12,133 bases of DNA from a bacterium (GCA_009724975.1 SRXB01000035.1:1-12133); one strand, 5' to 3'. Shown: positions 1 through 8,072, counted from the stretch's first letter. The notes: a model not told the origin generated them from the sequence alone. Program-made: numbers and translations.

Positions 1-2388
1 CCCGACGTGGATATAGAGGGGCTGGCCCTCACGGCCACCGCCTCCGATTTCAGGGCCAAGGAGTTTCCCCTCGGGGATTTGGCGCTCAAGGCCGACTACC
101 CCGCGCCCAAAAGCGCCGCAAAGACCTTCGGCGTCAGCGCCGAGGCGGCGGGAGGCGCTTTGAAGGCCATCCTCCTTCGGGAAATGAAGGAGAACGCTCC
201 CGTTAAAATCCATGGCGAGGCCGACGGCTACGACCTTGCGGCGCTAAAGGCACTTTCGCCCCAGATAACCGGCGGCGCGCTCGACGCCTCTTTCGATGTT
301 ACCCTCGCCCCTTCGCCCGACGGCTCCTTCAAGGCGGAGAACGCCTCGGTAGAGCGCCTGACTGGCAAAATCGCCGGATTTGAAACCGCCGCCGCCGGGA
401 AGCTTCCCCCCGTGACCTTCAGCGGCTTCTCCAAAGACGGGACCCTCAACCTCTCAGCCGCCACCGAGGGTTTGAAGATCGAAAACGCGCAGGTGGAGCA
501 GTCCAGCCTGAGGTGGAAAGCCAGAGCGGCGCTGGACAAGCTCTCGACAAACATCTTCAGGGGTGGCGAGCTTCCTTTCGAGGCCGACTTCTCCGGCAAT
601 GTGGAGGCCGCGGGCGCGCAGGGGAAACTTGCCACTCTTTCGGGGGAAGGCGAGTACCGCCTTGTCCGCGCCAAAGGGCTCAAGCCATTCGGCGGCCCCT
701 TCAAGTTCATGGGAGATTCCGAGGCGGTGCTCTTTGAGCTCTCCCGAGGTGAGAGCGTGGAGGCGAGAGGGGCTTACTCCTTCAAAAAGGGGCTGAACGC
801 GGCGCTTTTGCTGAGCGGCGCGCTTTTGGAGGAATGGCCCGAGGCTAAAGAGGGGAAAACTCCGGTGACGGGAGCGGTTACCGGCAGGGTTGAGGTGCTT
901 TGGGGGCCGCAGAGCGGATTTTCGGCAAAGGCGCTCATTCCGGAGCTCTCGGTCAGGAGCGAATTCGTGAACGTGAAAAACCGCGAACCGCTCCGCGCAA
1001 CCTTCGCCGATTCAACCCTTGCCCTTGAGTCGTTCATAATCAGCGGCGAGGGAATGGACCTTTCCTTATCCGGCAAGGTGAAACCCGGCGCTTTTTACGA
1101 CGTGAGAGTCGGCGGCAAGGCGGACTTGGGCCTTATTCTCGATAGGGTGGAGGGAGTTGAGGACGCCTCGGGGGTCGCCGTGGTCGACGGGGTAATCTCG
1201 GGCAACTGGGATGACCCGCTGATGCACGGCTATCTGGAGATTCCTGGCTTTAGCAGCGTTAAGCTAAAAAAGGTGGCCTTTCCCTTCGAAGATATCCGGA
1301 TGAAGGTCTCCTTCGAGAACGGCAACAGCCTTTTCCTTGAGAAGCTGGACGCTAAATTCGCGCGCGGCACCATCCACGGCGAGGGTACGGTTGGGCTCTC
1401 TAACTTCATGCCCGAAGACCTTCGCATCTTCGTGGAGGCCCGCGACGTCGATTACGAGTTCCCAAAGGAGGTCAAATACCTCTTCGACGGCGATTTCCTC
1501 GTAACCGGAAAACCAAAGGCACCCGACGTGCGCGGCGAGGTCAGGCTGAAGAACTTCTCCTTCCGCCAGCGGCTGAAGTGGCGCACGAGCATCCTCAACA
1601 TGATAGGCGGCCACAAGGCCGAGCAGAAGGTTACCGATTCGCTTGAGGAGCGGCCCTTCGTCGACATCGCCATCTCCGGCAGGGACAACCTCAAGGTGGA
1701 GAACAACCTGGGCGAGTTCCTCTTCGGCGTGGATCTTCGCGTGAGGGGAAGGCTTCCCTCGCCAGAGCTTATCGGCGAGGTCAGCACAAGGGAGGGCTTC
1801 ATACGCTTTCGCGGGCGCGAGTACGAACTTATGCGCTCCAAGGTCGAGTTCCTCGGCGACACCGGCGCGGGGGCTATAATCGACGCCGCCGCCACCACAA
1901 CGGTGGGGCAATATACCGTTACCCTCTCCGCCGAGGGGCCGCTGAGCGATTTTCGGGTCGAGATGAGTAGCGAACCGGCTCTCCAGAGGCAGGACATCAT
2001 CTCCCTGCTCGCCCTCGGTACAACCTCCGAAAACGTCAGCACCGGCGACGTCACCGCTTACGAGGCCACGAACGTCCTCACCGGCGGCATACAGGACGAA
2101 CTTGAGAATCAGGCCAACGAAGTCCTCGGGATAGACCAGTTCCACATAGACCCCGCCTACTCAGAGGCTATGCAGTCTACCGTCCCGCGCATAACGGTCG
2201 CCAAGGCGCTGGGGGAATCTCTCTACGCCCGCTACGGCGTACTCATGGGAGCCCAGCCCGAGCAGGGGCTTTCGCTAGAATACACCTTAAGCCCGGGGGT
2301 GCTCCTTTCCGGCGCGTGGTCCGACCAGGGCAAGCAGGCTGAGGGCGCCTTCAGCGGTGAACTGCGCTTTAGGGTGACCTTCCGATGA
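1..2388 (+). CDS. tamB: TamB-like translocation/assembly module protein, C-terminal part (5' end outside window)
   Basis: TamB (DUF490/AsmA-like) proteins are long beta-rich proteins anchored in the inner membrane and spanning the periplasm. They work with an Omp85 partner in outer-membrane protein insertion and, in some bacteria, lipid transport to the outer membrane. The frame is open from base 1 (Pro-Asp-Val...), so the 795 visible residues are the C-terminal part of a longer protein; the GTG at base 7 is probably not the true start. The sequence is a long run of short amphipathic beta strands rich in Gly, Ala and Glu. It ends in a typical TamB C-terminal region: FIRFRGREYEL near base 1800, DIISLLALGTTSEN from base 1993, a GIDQFHIDP segment near 2130, and a closing strand series ending in LRFRVTFR. 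No transmembrane segment is visible; the family's N-terminal anchor would lie upstream. The stop codon overlaps the ATG of the Omp85 gene (ATGA), which supports a TamA/TamB-type functional pair. The family call is strong; which cargo it handles is unknown. Confidence 0.88.
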   Translation, partial: PDVDIEGLALTATASDFRAKEFPLGDLALKADYPAPKSAAKTFGVSAEAAGGALKAILLREMKENAPVKIHGEADGYDLAALKALSPQITGGALDASFDVTLAPSPDGSFKAENASVERLTGKIAGFETAAAGKLPPVTFSGFSKDGTLNLSAATEGLKIENAQVEQSSLRWKARAALDKLSTNIFRGGELPFEADFSGNVEAAGAQGKLATLSGEGEYRLVRAKGLKPFGGPFKFMGDSEAVLFELSRGESVEARGAYSFKKGLNAALLLSGALLEEWPEAKEGKTPVTGAVTGRVEVLWGPQSGFSAKALIPELSVRSEFVNVKNREPLRATFADSTLALESFIISGEGMDLSLSGKVKPGAFYDVRVGGKADLGLILDRVEGVEDASGVAVVDGVISGNWDDPLMHGYLEIPGFSSVKLKKVAFPFEDIRMKVSFENGNSLFLEKLDAKFARGTIHGEGTVGLSNFMPEDLRIFVEARDVDYEFPKEVKYLFDGDFLVTGKPKAPDVRGEVRLKNFSFRQRLKWRTSILNMIGGHKAEQKVTDSLEERPFVDIAISGRDNLKVENNLGEFLFGVDLRVRGRLPSPELIGEVSTREGFIRFRGREYELMRSKVEFLGDTGAGAIIDAAATTTVGQYTVTLSAEGPLSDFRVEMSSEPALQRQDIISLLALGTTSENVSTGDVTAYEATNVLTGGIQDELENQANEVLGIDQFHIDPAYSEAMQSTVPRITVAKALGESLYARYGVLMGAQPEQGLSLEYTLSPGVLLSGAWSDQGKQAEGAFSGELRFRVTFR
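2371..2377 (+). promoter_or_regulatory. Ribosome binding site of the Omp85 gene, inside the tamB end
   Basis: AGGGTGA lies 7 bases before the ATG at 2385, inside the last codons of tamB. Together with the ATGA overlap it supports this start and suggests translational coupling of the two genes. Confidence 0.55.
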
Positions 2389-5120
2389 AAAAGGCGGCGC
2401 TTTGCCTTATTTTGATCCTCTTCGTGGCGGCCCTCGCCCTCGGCGCGCCCATAACCCCGCCGCCGCGAAATCCCCAGGGGCTGAAAATAATCTCGGTGGA
2501 GGTCAAAAACGACTCCATAACCCCCGACAGCGAAGTGAAGCGGCTGATTACGACAAGGGTCGGCGACCTTTACGACTCCCGCGTCGTGGATTCCCAGCTG
2601 AACCTCCTCTCGCGCCTCGCTGGGGTGAAGAACGTGGTCGTCTCCTTTTCGGAAGAGGAAGGCGGGATACGCCTCTCCTACGAGGTGATAGCCGAGCCGC
2701 TGATTCGCAAAATAACCTTCGAGGGGGTGACGGCGCTCGACACCGACCGCGTGGCGGCGCGCCTCTCCACCAAGGTTGACGACCCCGTCTACCTCCCCTT
2801 CGTGGAGGCCGACCGCAAGGAGATTGAGCGCCTTTATGCCCAGATAGGCTATTTCGAGGCTAAAGTATCCACCGTCGTCGAGCCCACCCAGTACAAAAAC
2901 TGGGTGGCGGCGAAATTCACAGTAGACGAGGGGCGGCGGGCGGTGATAACCGGCTACGGCGATATGGGCGAGAGCGAGAAGGTAGGGCTTGGCCGCGTCC
3001 TTGGGTGGCTCGGGATGAAAAAGGGGTCACCGGCCTCCGCCACGGCGCTTCGCGAGGGCGTCGAAAAGCTGATGGCCCAAATCCATCGCCATGATTACCC
3101 CGAAGCTGTGATGAACGGGGCGGCGCTGGTCGAATCGGGGGAGGGAAGGGACCTTGTGCTGCCCCTTTCGCTTGGCCTGCACACCGTAATCTCCCTTCAG
3201 GCCGACGACGGCCTCTCCAAAGCCGAGTTCTACGATATCCTGAAGATGCGCTTTGGCGAAGCTATTACCGAGCAGTGGCTGGCGCAGATGCAAAAAGCGC
3301 TGGCCGAGGCCCTTTACGAGAAGGGTTACGCCCTCGCGGAGGTAAAATACTCCGACGAGGTGGGCGAGGCTACGCGAAAGATTGTCTTTACCGTGAAAGC
3401 CGGGCCGGAGACGGTGCTTAAAGAGGTGCGCTTTACCGGAAACGCAAGGGTCGACTCCGAATCGCTCAGAAAGAGGCTCACCGCGCTCGATTCCGGCTTT
3501 TTCTCCGACCCCCCCTACATTCGGGGCGAGCTTGAGAAGGCCCTTTCCGCGCTGGAGGGCTTTTACGCCTCGATGGGAATGGTGACGGCGAAGGCCGAGA
3601 TAGGCGAGGTCTCCATTTCGGCCGATGGGGACGCCGTGGCTGAGATACGGGTCGAGGAGGGCGATATTTACAGGTTCGGAGCCCTTTCTTTCGAGACTGA
3701 CGGCTCCATTTCGCCCGAGGAGGCGCTTTTGGCCTCCGAACTGGTGGAGGGCGATTCCGCCGCCCCAGGGAAGATCGACAGGGCGAGGGTGGCCCTTACC
3801 GCCGAGCTCTCCCGTCGGGGCCACCTCGGCGGGCAGGTCAAGGTTAAGACCTCGATAGACGCCGCCAATAAGCGCGTCGGCACAACCTTTTCCATAACCG
3901 GCGGGCCCAAAAGCCGCTTCGGGACCGTGGTGGTTAGCGGCAACGCCCGCACCTTGCCACACGTCATACTCAGGGAGCTAACTTTCAAAAGCGGCGAGGC
4001 CTGGAACCCCGAAGAGATTTTGATAAGCCAGCGAAAGCTCTTTCGCCTTGGCTTTTTCCAGGACGTGCGCATCGAGGCGCTTCCCGCCGACAGGGAGGGC
4101 GAATCGGTGCCGGTTGTGGTGAAGGTGAGGGAGCGGAACACCGGCCACCTCGACTACGGCTTCGGCTACGGGACCGAAGAGGGGCCGATGGCCTTCATCG
4201 AGATGGGCCACTCCAACGTCGTGGGTACCGGCAGGTCGCTCCTTTTGCGCATGGAGGCGAGGGGCAAGGACACCAGCGCCTCCATAAACTACAAGATGCC
4301 GTGGATTTTCGAGGAGCCCTACGATCTTCGCCTTAGCTTCATAACACAGCACCTCGTCAAAGAGAGCTATTCGCTTGAGTCGATGGCCGTCCAGACCTGG
4401 CTCGACCATGAGTTCGACCGCTTTACCAAGGGGTCGGTCCTCTACACTGTCGAGCGCAACCTCCTCACCGACGTCGCGCCCGGGGTCACCGTCACCGACG
4501 AGGGGGCTAATGACTATTTCCTGAGCGCAATCGGCCCCATTCTCATACGCGACACCCGCGACGACCAGTTCAACCCCAAAAGCGGCGCGCGCCACACCGC
4601 CGAGGTGCAGGTTGCGGCCCCCTTCCTCTGGTCCGACATAGGTTTCGTGCGCTATCAGGCCTCCACCTCCGGCTTTTTCGGGGTTGGCCCCTTCACCGTG
4701 GCGCTTCTGGCCAGGGGCGGTTACGCCGAGACGATAGGCAACACCACCGAGCTGCCCATAGACAAACGCTTCTTCCTGGGTGGACGTTCTACGGTGCGCG
4801 GCTTCGAGCGCGATTCCATCGGACCCCTCGGAAGCGACGGCTCCCCCGCGGGCGGCGACCTCATGGTGAACCTTAAGGCCGAGGCGCGCTTCATAATAAC
4901 GGGGAAGGTCGGGGGTACGGTATTTTGGGACGCGGGGCAGGTGTGGCTCTCACGCGAGGAGTCGGTGGACCCGATAAACGACCTTCGCAACGCCGCTGGT
5001 TTCGGTTTTCGCTACATAACCCCAGTCGGCCCGATCTCCCTCGACATAGGCTTCAAGCTTGACCGCAAGGAGGGCGAATCTCCGAGCGAGTGGAATTTCA
5101 CTATAGGTAACGTGTTCTGA
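2385..5120 (+). CDS. Omp85 (BamA/TamA-family) outer-membrane protein with about seven POTRA domains
   Basis: Omp85 proteins insert beta-barrel proteins into the outer membrane (BamA, TamA). The 911-residue product starts with a signal peptide (MKK, then a hydrophobic stretch to about residue 20, probable cleavage after ALG). I read seven POTRA-like beta-alpha-alpha-beta-beta units, at roughly 33-107, 108-185, 186-266, 267-344, 345-431, 432-512 and 513-585. Several carry the usual Gly-aromatic turn, for example IGYFEAKV, EKGYALAEV and LGFFQDVRI. The barrel occupies about 586-911, with the diagnostic VRGF at 804-807 preceded by FFLGGRST, and a terminal Phe typical of outer-membrane barrels. BamA of E. 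coli has five POTRAs and TamA has three, so this protein is long for the family. Its position directly after tamB, and the absence of the ompH, lpxD and fabZ genes that often follow bamA, favour a TamA-like role over the main BamA. The sequence alone does not settle that, so I give no symbol. The stop shares its last base with the cobU ATG. Confidence 0.92.
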   Translation: MKKAALCLILILFVAALALGAPITPPPRNPQGLKIISVEVKNDSITPDSEVKRLITTRVGDLYDSRVVDSQLNLLSRLAGVKNVVVSFSEEEGGIRLSYEVIAEPLIRKITFEGVTALDTDRVAARLSTKVDDPVYLPFVEADRKEIERLYAQIGYFEAKVSTVVEPTQYKNWVAAKFTVDEGRRAVITGYGDMGESEKVGLGRVLGWLGMKKGSPASATALREGVEKLMAQIHRHDYPEAVMNGAALVESGEGRDLVLPLSLGLHTVISLQADDGLSKAEFYDILKMRFGEAITEQWLAQMQKALAEALYEKGYALAEVKYSDEVGEATRKIVFTVKAGPETVLKEVRFTGNARVDSESLRKRLTALDSGFFSDPPYIRGELEKALSALEGFYASMGMVTAKAEIGEVSISADGDAVAEIRVEEGDIYRFGALSFETDGSISPEEALLASELVEGDSAAPGKIDRARVALTAELSRRGHLGGQVKVKTSIDAANKRVGTTFSITGGPKSRFGTVVVSGNARTLPHVILRELTFKSGEAWNPEEILISQRKLFRLGFFQDVRIEALPADREGESVPVVVKVRERNTGHLDYGFGYGTEEGPMAFIEMGHSNVVGTGRSLLLRMEARGKDTSASINYKMPWIFEEPYDLRLSFITQHLVKESYSLESMAVQTWLDHEFDRFTKGSVLYTVERNLLTDVAPGVTVTDEGANDYFLSAIGPILIRDTRDDQFNPKSGARHTAEVQVAAPFLWSDIGFVRYQASTSGFFGVGPFTVALLARGGYAETIGNTTELPIDKRFFLGGRSTVRGFERDSIGPLGSDGSPAGGDLMVNLKAEARFIITGKVGGTVFWDAGQVWLSREESVDPINDLRNAAGFGFRYITPVGPISLDIGFKLDRKEGESPSEWNFTIGNVF
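2884..2907. repeat. Perfect 9-bp inverted repeat inside the Omp85 gene
   Basis: CCACCCAGT (2884-2892) and ACTGGGTGG (2899-2907) are perfect complements around a 6-base, A-rich loop (ACAAAA). The repeat sits in the second POTRA-like unit. No T run follows on either strand, so a terminator role is unlikely. It could form a hairpin in the mRNA or be chance in GC-rich sequence. Confidence 0.4.
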
Positions 5121-5638
5121 TGGGAAAAATTATCTTCGTCACCGGCGGAACCAGAAGCGGCAAGAGCGCCTTCGCCCAGAAAAGCGCCGAGTCCTTCGCC
5201 GGGAAACTTCTTTACATAGCCACAGCCGAGCCTCGCGACGGCGAGATGGCCGAGCGCATAAAAAAGCACCAACTGGCACGTGGCCAGAGGTGGGAGACCG
5301 CCGAGGAGCCGCTCAATTTGTTGCTCCCCTTAAAGGGGGCTTCAAATTACGGCTGCGCGCTGTTAGACTGCCTCACCCTCTGGACCTCCAACCTCATGGA
5401 GGCTTACGGGGAGGACGACGAAGGGATAATGGCCGAGGCGCAAAAGCTGGCCGACGCGCTAAAAGAGTGCGGTGGCAACGTGGTGGTTGTTACGGGCGAG
5501 GTGGGGCTCGGGATAGTTCCGGCTGACCCCGTTTCCAGGCGCTTTCGGGATTTGGCGGGGCTTATCAACCAGAAAATCGCCTCCGTCTCCGACGAAGCCT
5601 ATTTCGTGGTCGCCGGAAAGGCGCTGAGACTCTCTTGA
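5120..5638 (+). CDS. cobU: Bifunctional adenosylcobinamide kinase / adenosylcobinamide-phosphate guanylyltransferase
   Basis: CobU phosphorylates adenosylcobinamide and then transfers GMP to give adenosylcobinamide-GDP, in the cytoplasmic nucleotide-loop assembly branch of cobalamin synthesis. The 172-residue protein is close to the usual length of about 180. A P-loop GGTRSGKS spans residues 9-16. His50 in RIKKHQ aligns with His46 of the Salmonella enzyme, the residue that carries the GMP intermediate. The segments EVGLGIVP and RRFRDLAGLINQ match the family's conserved C-terminal half. Both activities should therefore be intact. The start overlaps the Omp85 stop (TGATG), and only a weak, distant AGGT precedes it. 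Translation is thus likely to depend on ribosomes finishing the upstream gene. The next gene, cobT, follows after 23 bases. Confidence 0.96.
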   Translation: MGKIIFVTGGTRSGKSAFAQKSAESFAGKLLYIATAEPRDGEMAERIKKHQLARGQRWETAEEPLNLLLPLKGASNYGCALLDCLTLWTSNLMEAYGEDDEGIMAEAQKLADALKECGGNVVVVTGEVGLGIVPADPVSRRFRDLAGLINQKIASVSDEAYFVVAGKALRLS

Positions 5639-5649
5639 CCCTGTTTTTT

Positions 5650-5655
5650 AGGAAG
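5650..5655 (+). promoter_or_regulatory. Ribosome binding site deciding the TTG start of cobT
   Basis: AGGAAG stands 6 bases before a TTG at 5662. No in-frame ATG occurs until well inside the protein (ATMAADHG-type region near residue 66), so this site supports the TTG start. Confidence 0.6.
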
Positions 5656-5661
5656 TGAATT

Positions 5662-6720
5662 TTGCTGGAAGAACTGAAAAAACTCATCACAGAGGTAAAA
5701 CCCGTCGACAAGAGCATTGAGCCCGCCATAAGGGCCAGGCTCGCCGACCTGACAAAGCCCCTTGGCAGCCTCGGGCTTTTGGAGGAGATAGCCCTTAGGG
5801 CGGCGCTGGTCCAGGGGGTGGTGAAGCCGAAAATCGGCCCGAAAAAGATATTCACCATGGCGGCGGATCACGGGGTCTCCCGCGACGGCGTATCGGCCTA
5901 TCCAAGGGAGGTGACTCCCCAGATGGTGCTGAACTTCCTCGGCGGCGGCGCGGCGATCAACGTACTTGCGCGCCACGCGGGGGCCTCTCTGGCGGTGGTT
6001 GACATGGGGGTCGATTATGATTTCCCCCCAAACACCGCCCTTATCGACGGCAAAATCGCCAAAGGGACTAAAAACTTCACCCAGGGACCGGCGATGAGCA
6101 GGGAGGAGGCCGCGCGTGCTATTATTTTCGGCGCGGCGCTCGCCCAAGGGGCCGTTGAGGAGGGTTATTCAATTATCGGAGCCGGAGAGATGGGAATAGG
6201 CAACACCACCTCGGCTTCGGCGATTCTCGCCTCCTTTTCCGGCCTTCACCCCTCCGAGGTGGTGGGGCGCGGCACCGGAGTAGATGAAGAGGGGCTCAGG
6301 CGCAAGGCCGCTGCGGTACAGAAGGCCCTTGAGGTCAACCGCCCCGATCCCGCCGACCCGCTCGATGTGCTGGCGAAGGTCGGCGGCTTCGAGATAGCGG
6401 GAATGGCCGGCATTTACCTGGGCGCGGCGAGCCGTGGCGCCATAGCTGTGGCGGACGGCTTCATCTCGACCTCGGCGGCGCTTGTGGCGGTGAGGCTATG
6501 CCCGGCCCTTGAGGATTATCTCTTTCTGGCGCACGTCAGCGAGGAGAGGGGCCATGCCAGAATGCTTGAGCTTTTCAAAAATCGCGCAATACTTGACCTC
6601 GGCATGCGCCTTGGCGAGGGAACCGGCGCGGCGCTGGCCTTCGGCGTGATAGAGGCGGGGGCCAAGATACTCTCCGAAATGGCAACTTTCAGCGAGGCCG
6701 GTGTTTCCGGCAAGGAGTAG
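5662..6720 (+). CDS. cobT: Nicotinate-nucleotide--dimethylbenzimidazole phosphoribosyltransferase
   Basis: CobT transfers the phosphoribosyl group of nicotinate mononucleotide to 5,6-dimethylbenzimidazole or a related base, giving alpha-ribazole 5'-phosphate for the lower ligand of cobalamin. The 352-residue length is typical. Conserved segments appear in order: TKPLGSLGLLE at 31-41, AADHGVSRDGVSAYP at 67-81, GAGEMGIGNTTSASA at 173-187, and LGEGTGAALAF at 317-327. Glu319 in that last motif corresponds to the catalytic Glu317 of the Salmonella enzyme, and Glu176 is the conserved residue of the GEMGIGNT loop. The start is TTG, chosen because a good ribosome binding site precedes it and the N-terminus then aligns with family members. 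No bluB or other lower-ligand gene is visible, so which base is used cannot be told. cobS follows after 3 bases. Confidence 0.96.
   Translation: MLEELKKLITEVKPVDKSIEPAIRARLADLTKPLGSLGLLEEIALRAALVQGVVKPKIGPKKIFTMAADHGVSRDGVSAYPREVTPQMVLNFLGGGAAINVLARHAGASLAVVDMGVDYDFPPNTALIDGKIAKGTKNFTQGPAMSREEAARAIIFGAALAQGAVEEGYSIIGAGEMGIGNTTSASAILASFSGLHPSEVVGRGTGVDEEGLRRKAAAVQKALEVNRPDPADPLDVLAKVGGFEIAGMAGIYLGAASRGAIAVADGFISTSAALVAVRLCPALEDYLFLAHVSEERGHARMLELFKNRAILDLGMRLGEGTGAALAFGVIEAGAKILSEMATFSEAGVSGKE
6712..6717 (+). promoter_or_regulatory. Ribosome binding site deciding the TTG start of cobS
   Basis: AAGGAG overlaps the end of cobT (its stop is TAG at 6718-6720) and lies 6 bases before the TTG at 6724. 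It supports a TTG start and close coupling of cobT and cobS. Confidence 0.65.
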
Positions 6721-6723
6721 CGG

Positions 6724-7467
6724 TTGGGTTCGCGTTTTGTAAACGCATTCAACTTTCTGACCGTTCTTCCCCTCTTCAGGGCGAGGGAGGTCGGCCCCGA
6801 GGAGATGGGACGCTCCATGGCGGCGTTTCCGCTGGTGGGGCTTGTCCTTGGCGTCATTGCGGCGCTTTTGCACCTCTTCGTCACCTCGCTCTTTTCGCCT
6901 CTGGTAGAGGGCGGCCTTCTCGTCGTCTTCTTTTTCTGGGCCACCGGCGGTCTCCACATGGACGGCGTGGCCGATACCGTGGACGGCATGATGAGCGGCA
7001 AGGGGCGCGAAAGGGCCCTTGAGATAATGAAAGACTCCCGCACCGGAGCCCACGGCGCGGCGGCGGTGGCTTTGGCGGCGCTTTTGAAGGTCGCGGCCTT
7101 CAGCGAGCTTCCTTACGAGGCCAAATTGCCCTCGCTCGTGGTATTTCCGGTCATAGCGAGGGGGCTTATGCCCTTCATGGCCTACGGGGCAAAGTACGCG
7201 CGCCCCTCCGGCGGCCTCGGAGCGCTCTTCACCGAGCACGTGAAGGCCCCGACCCTCTACATATCCATGGTCTTGACCCTCCTCATCTCGCTGGCCGCAG
7301 GCTATTCCGGCGTCTTCGCCTTTTTCGTCGCCTGGGCGTGGGTCGCCTTCCTTAAAAACCGCTTCCACTCCAAGCTGGGCGGCATCACCGGCGACACTCT
7401 CGGGTTCACCGAGGAGACTGGCGAGATAGCCGCCCTCCTCGCAATGCAGGTGTTTTACTTTTTCTGA
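6724..7467 (+). CDS. cobS: Adenosylcobinamide-GDP ribazoletransferase (cobalamin synthase)
   Basis: CobS is an integral inner-membrane enzyme that joins adenosylcobinamide-GDP to alpha-ribazole (or its phosphate), closing the nucleotide loop. The 247-residue protein shows the family N-terminus (FNFLTVLPL at 9-17) and a run of hydrophobic segments at about 33-58, 63-77, 130-155 and 210-240. The signature DGVADTVDG lies at 80-88, with Asp80, Asp84 and Asp87 as likely Mg ligands, and IMKDSRTGAHG at 101-111. Length and motifs are complete. The start is TTG, and the protein then aligns with known CobS N-termini. Its stop overlaps the cobC ATG by one base (TGATG), so the last two steps of the pathway are translationally linked. 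Confidence 0.95.
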   Translation: MGSRFVNAFNFLTVLPLFRAREVGPEEMGRSMAAFPLVGLVLGVIAALLHLFVTSLFSPLVEGGLLVVFFFWATGGLHMDGVADTVDGMMSGKGRERALEIMKDSRTGAHGAAAVALAALLKVAAFSELPYEAKLPSLVVFPVIARGLMPFMAYGAKYARPSGGLGALFTEHVKAPTLYISMVLTLLISLAAGYSGVFAFFVAWAWVAFLKNRFHSKLGGITGDTLGFTEETGEIAALLAMQVFYFF

Positions 7468-8072
7468 TGTACAAAGCTTCAAACACAACCGAACTCATCC
7501 TCGTCCGCCACGGAGAGACACTCCTCAAGGACGCCCTCCTTGGCCGCACCGACGCGCCCCTCTCAATACAGGGGAGGGAGACGATAAACAATGTGGCCAA
7601 CCGTCTCGCGGGGGAGCGGTTATGCGCCATCTATTCTTCCGACCTTCGGCGCGCCTGCCAAAGCGCCGAGATAATAGCCCATGGGCGAAACCTCCCCATC
7701 GTGGAGGTTCCCGCGCTTCGCGAGATGAACATGGGCAAGTGGGACGGCAGGAGTTTTGGCGAGATAATGCAAAGCGAGCCCGAGGCTTTGGGGCGCTTCT
7801 GGTCTGATGTTGAAAACCAGCGCGCACCGGCTGGCGAAAGCCTTTCCGACCTTAAGGGGCGCGTTTTGCCCTGCCTTAAAGAGATAGTGAAGCGCCACGT
7901 GGGCGAGAGGATTTGCGTGGTGGCGCACGGCGGGGTGAACAGGGTGATTCTCTTTGAAGCCCTGGGTCTTTCGCTGGCCAATTACTATTCGGTCGAGCAA
8001 AAATACGGCGCGCTCAACCGCATACGCTACTTCGGCGACGGCAACTCGCTTGTCGCGCTGGTCAACGGCTGA
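7467..8072 (+). CDS. cobC: Alpha-ribazole phosphatase, histidine phosphatase (phosphoglycerate-mutase-like) family
   Basis: CobC removes the 5'-phosphate from alpha-ribazole phosphate or adenosylcobalamin phosphate at the end of the nucleotide-loop pathway. The 201-residue protein carries RHGET at 14-18, where His15 would be the phosphorylated residue. It also has SSDLRRACQSAE at 57-68 with the conserved Arg, Glu86 in LREMNMGKWDG, and the second catalytic His154 in VAHGG. By sequence the family also contains phosphoglycerate mutases and other phosphatases. The assignment to cobalamin therefore rests mainly on its place immediately after cobS, together with the short length. The gene overlaps cobS by one base at its start. 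At its end it overlaps the convergent exonuclease gene by 11 bases. The ribosome binding site is weak (AGGTG about 15 bases upstream), consistent with coupling to cobS. Confidence 0.88.
   Translation: MYKASNTTELILVRHGETLLKDALLGRTDAPLSIQGRETINNVANRLAGERLCAIYSSDLRRACQSAEIIAHGRNLPIVEVPALREMNMGKWDGRSFGEIMQSEPEALGRFWSDVENQRAPAGESLSDLKGRVLPCLKEIVKRHVGERICVVAHGGVNRVILFEALGLSLANYYSVEQKYGALNRIRYFGDGNSLVALVNG

Noticed and set aside
397..408. 12-base palindrome GGGAAGCTTCCC in tamB
   Set aside because: A single copy within coding sequence with no loop or neighbouring copy; it looks like chance.
1264..2145. A 293-codon open frame on the minus strand inside tamB
   Set aside because: It lies wholly opposite the conserved TamB C-terminal region and shows no motif or ribosome binding site that I can support.
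5000..5125. Possible cobalamin riboswitch upstream of cobU
   Set aside because: The stretch is entirely Omp85 barrel code up to the cobU start, leaving no room for a leader of about 200 bases. No B12-box-like sequence was recognised.
5644..5649. Run of six T between cobU and cobT, possibly a terminator tail
   Set aside because: No convincing GC-rich hairpin stands directly before it; nearby GAGACTCTC gives only a tiny stem.
5635..5664. TTGACC at the cobU end with GAATTT 16 bases later, resembling a promoter for cobT
   Set aside because: The -10 match is poor, and a transcript from it would start at or after the cobT start codon, leaving no leader.
7689..7709. AACCTCC and GGAGGTT inverted repeat in cobC
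   Set aside because: Only seven pairs with a 7-base loop inside conserved coding sequence and no T run; within chance for this composition.
7467..8072. Phosphoglycerate mutase as an alternative name for cobC
   Set aside because: The fold is shared, but the short length and position directly after cobS with a one-base overlap favour alpha-ribazole phosphatase.
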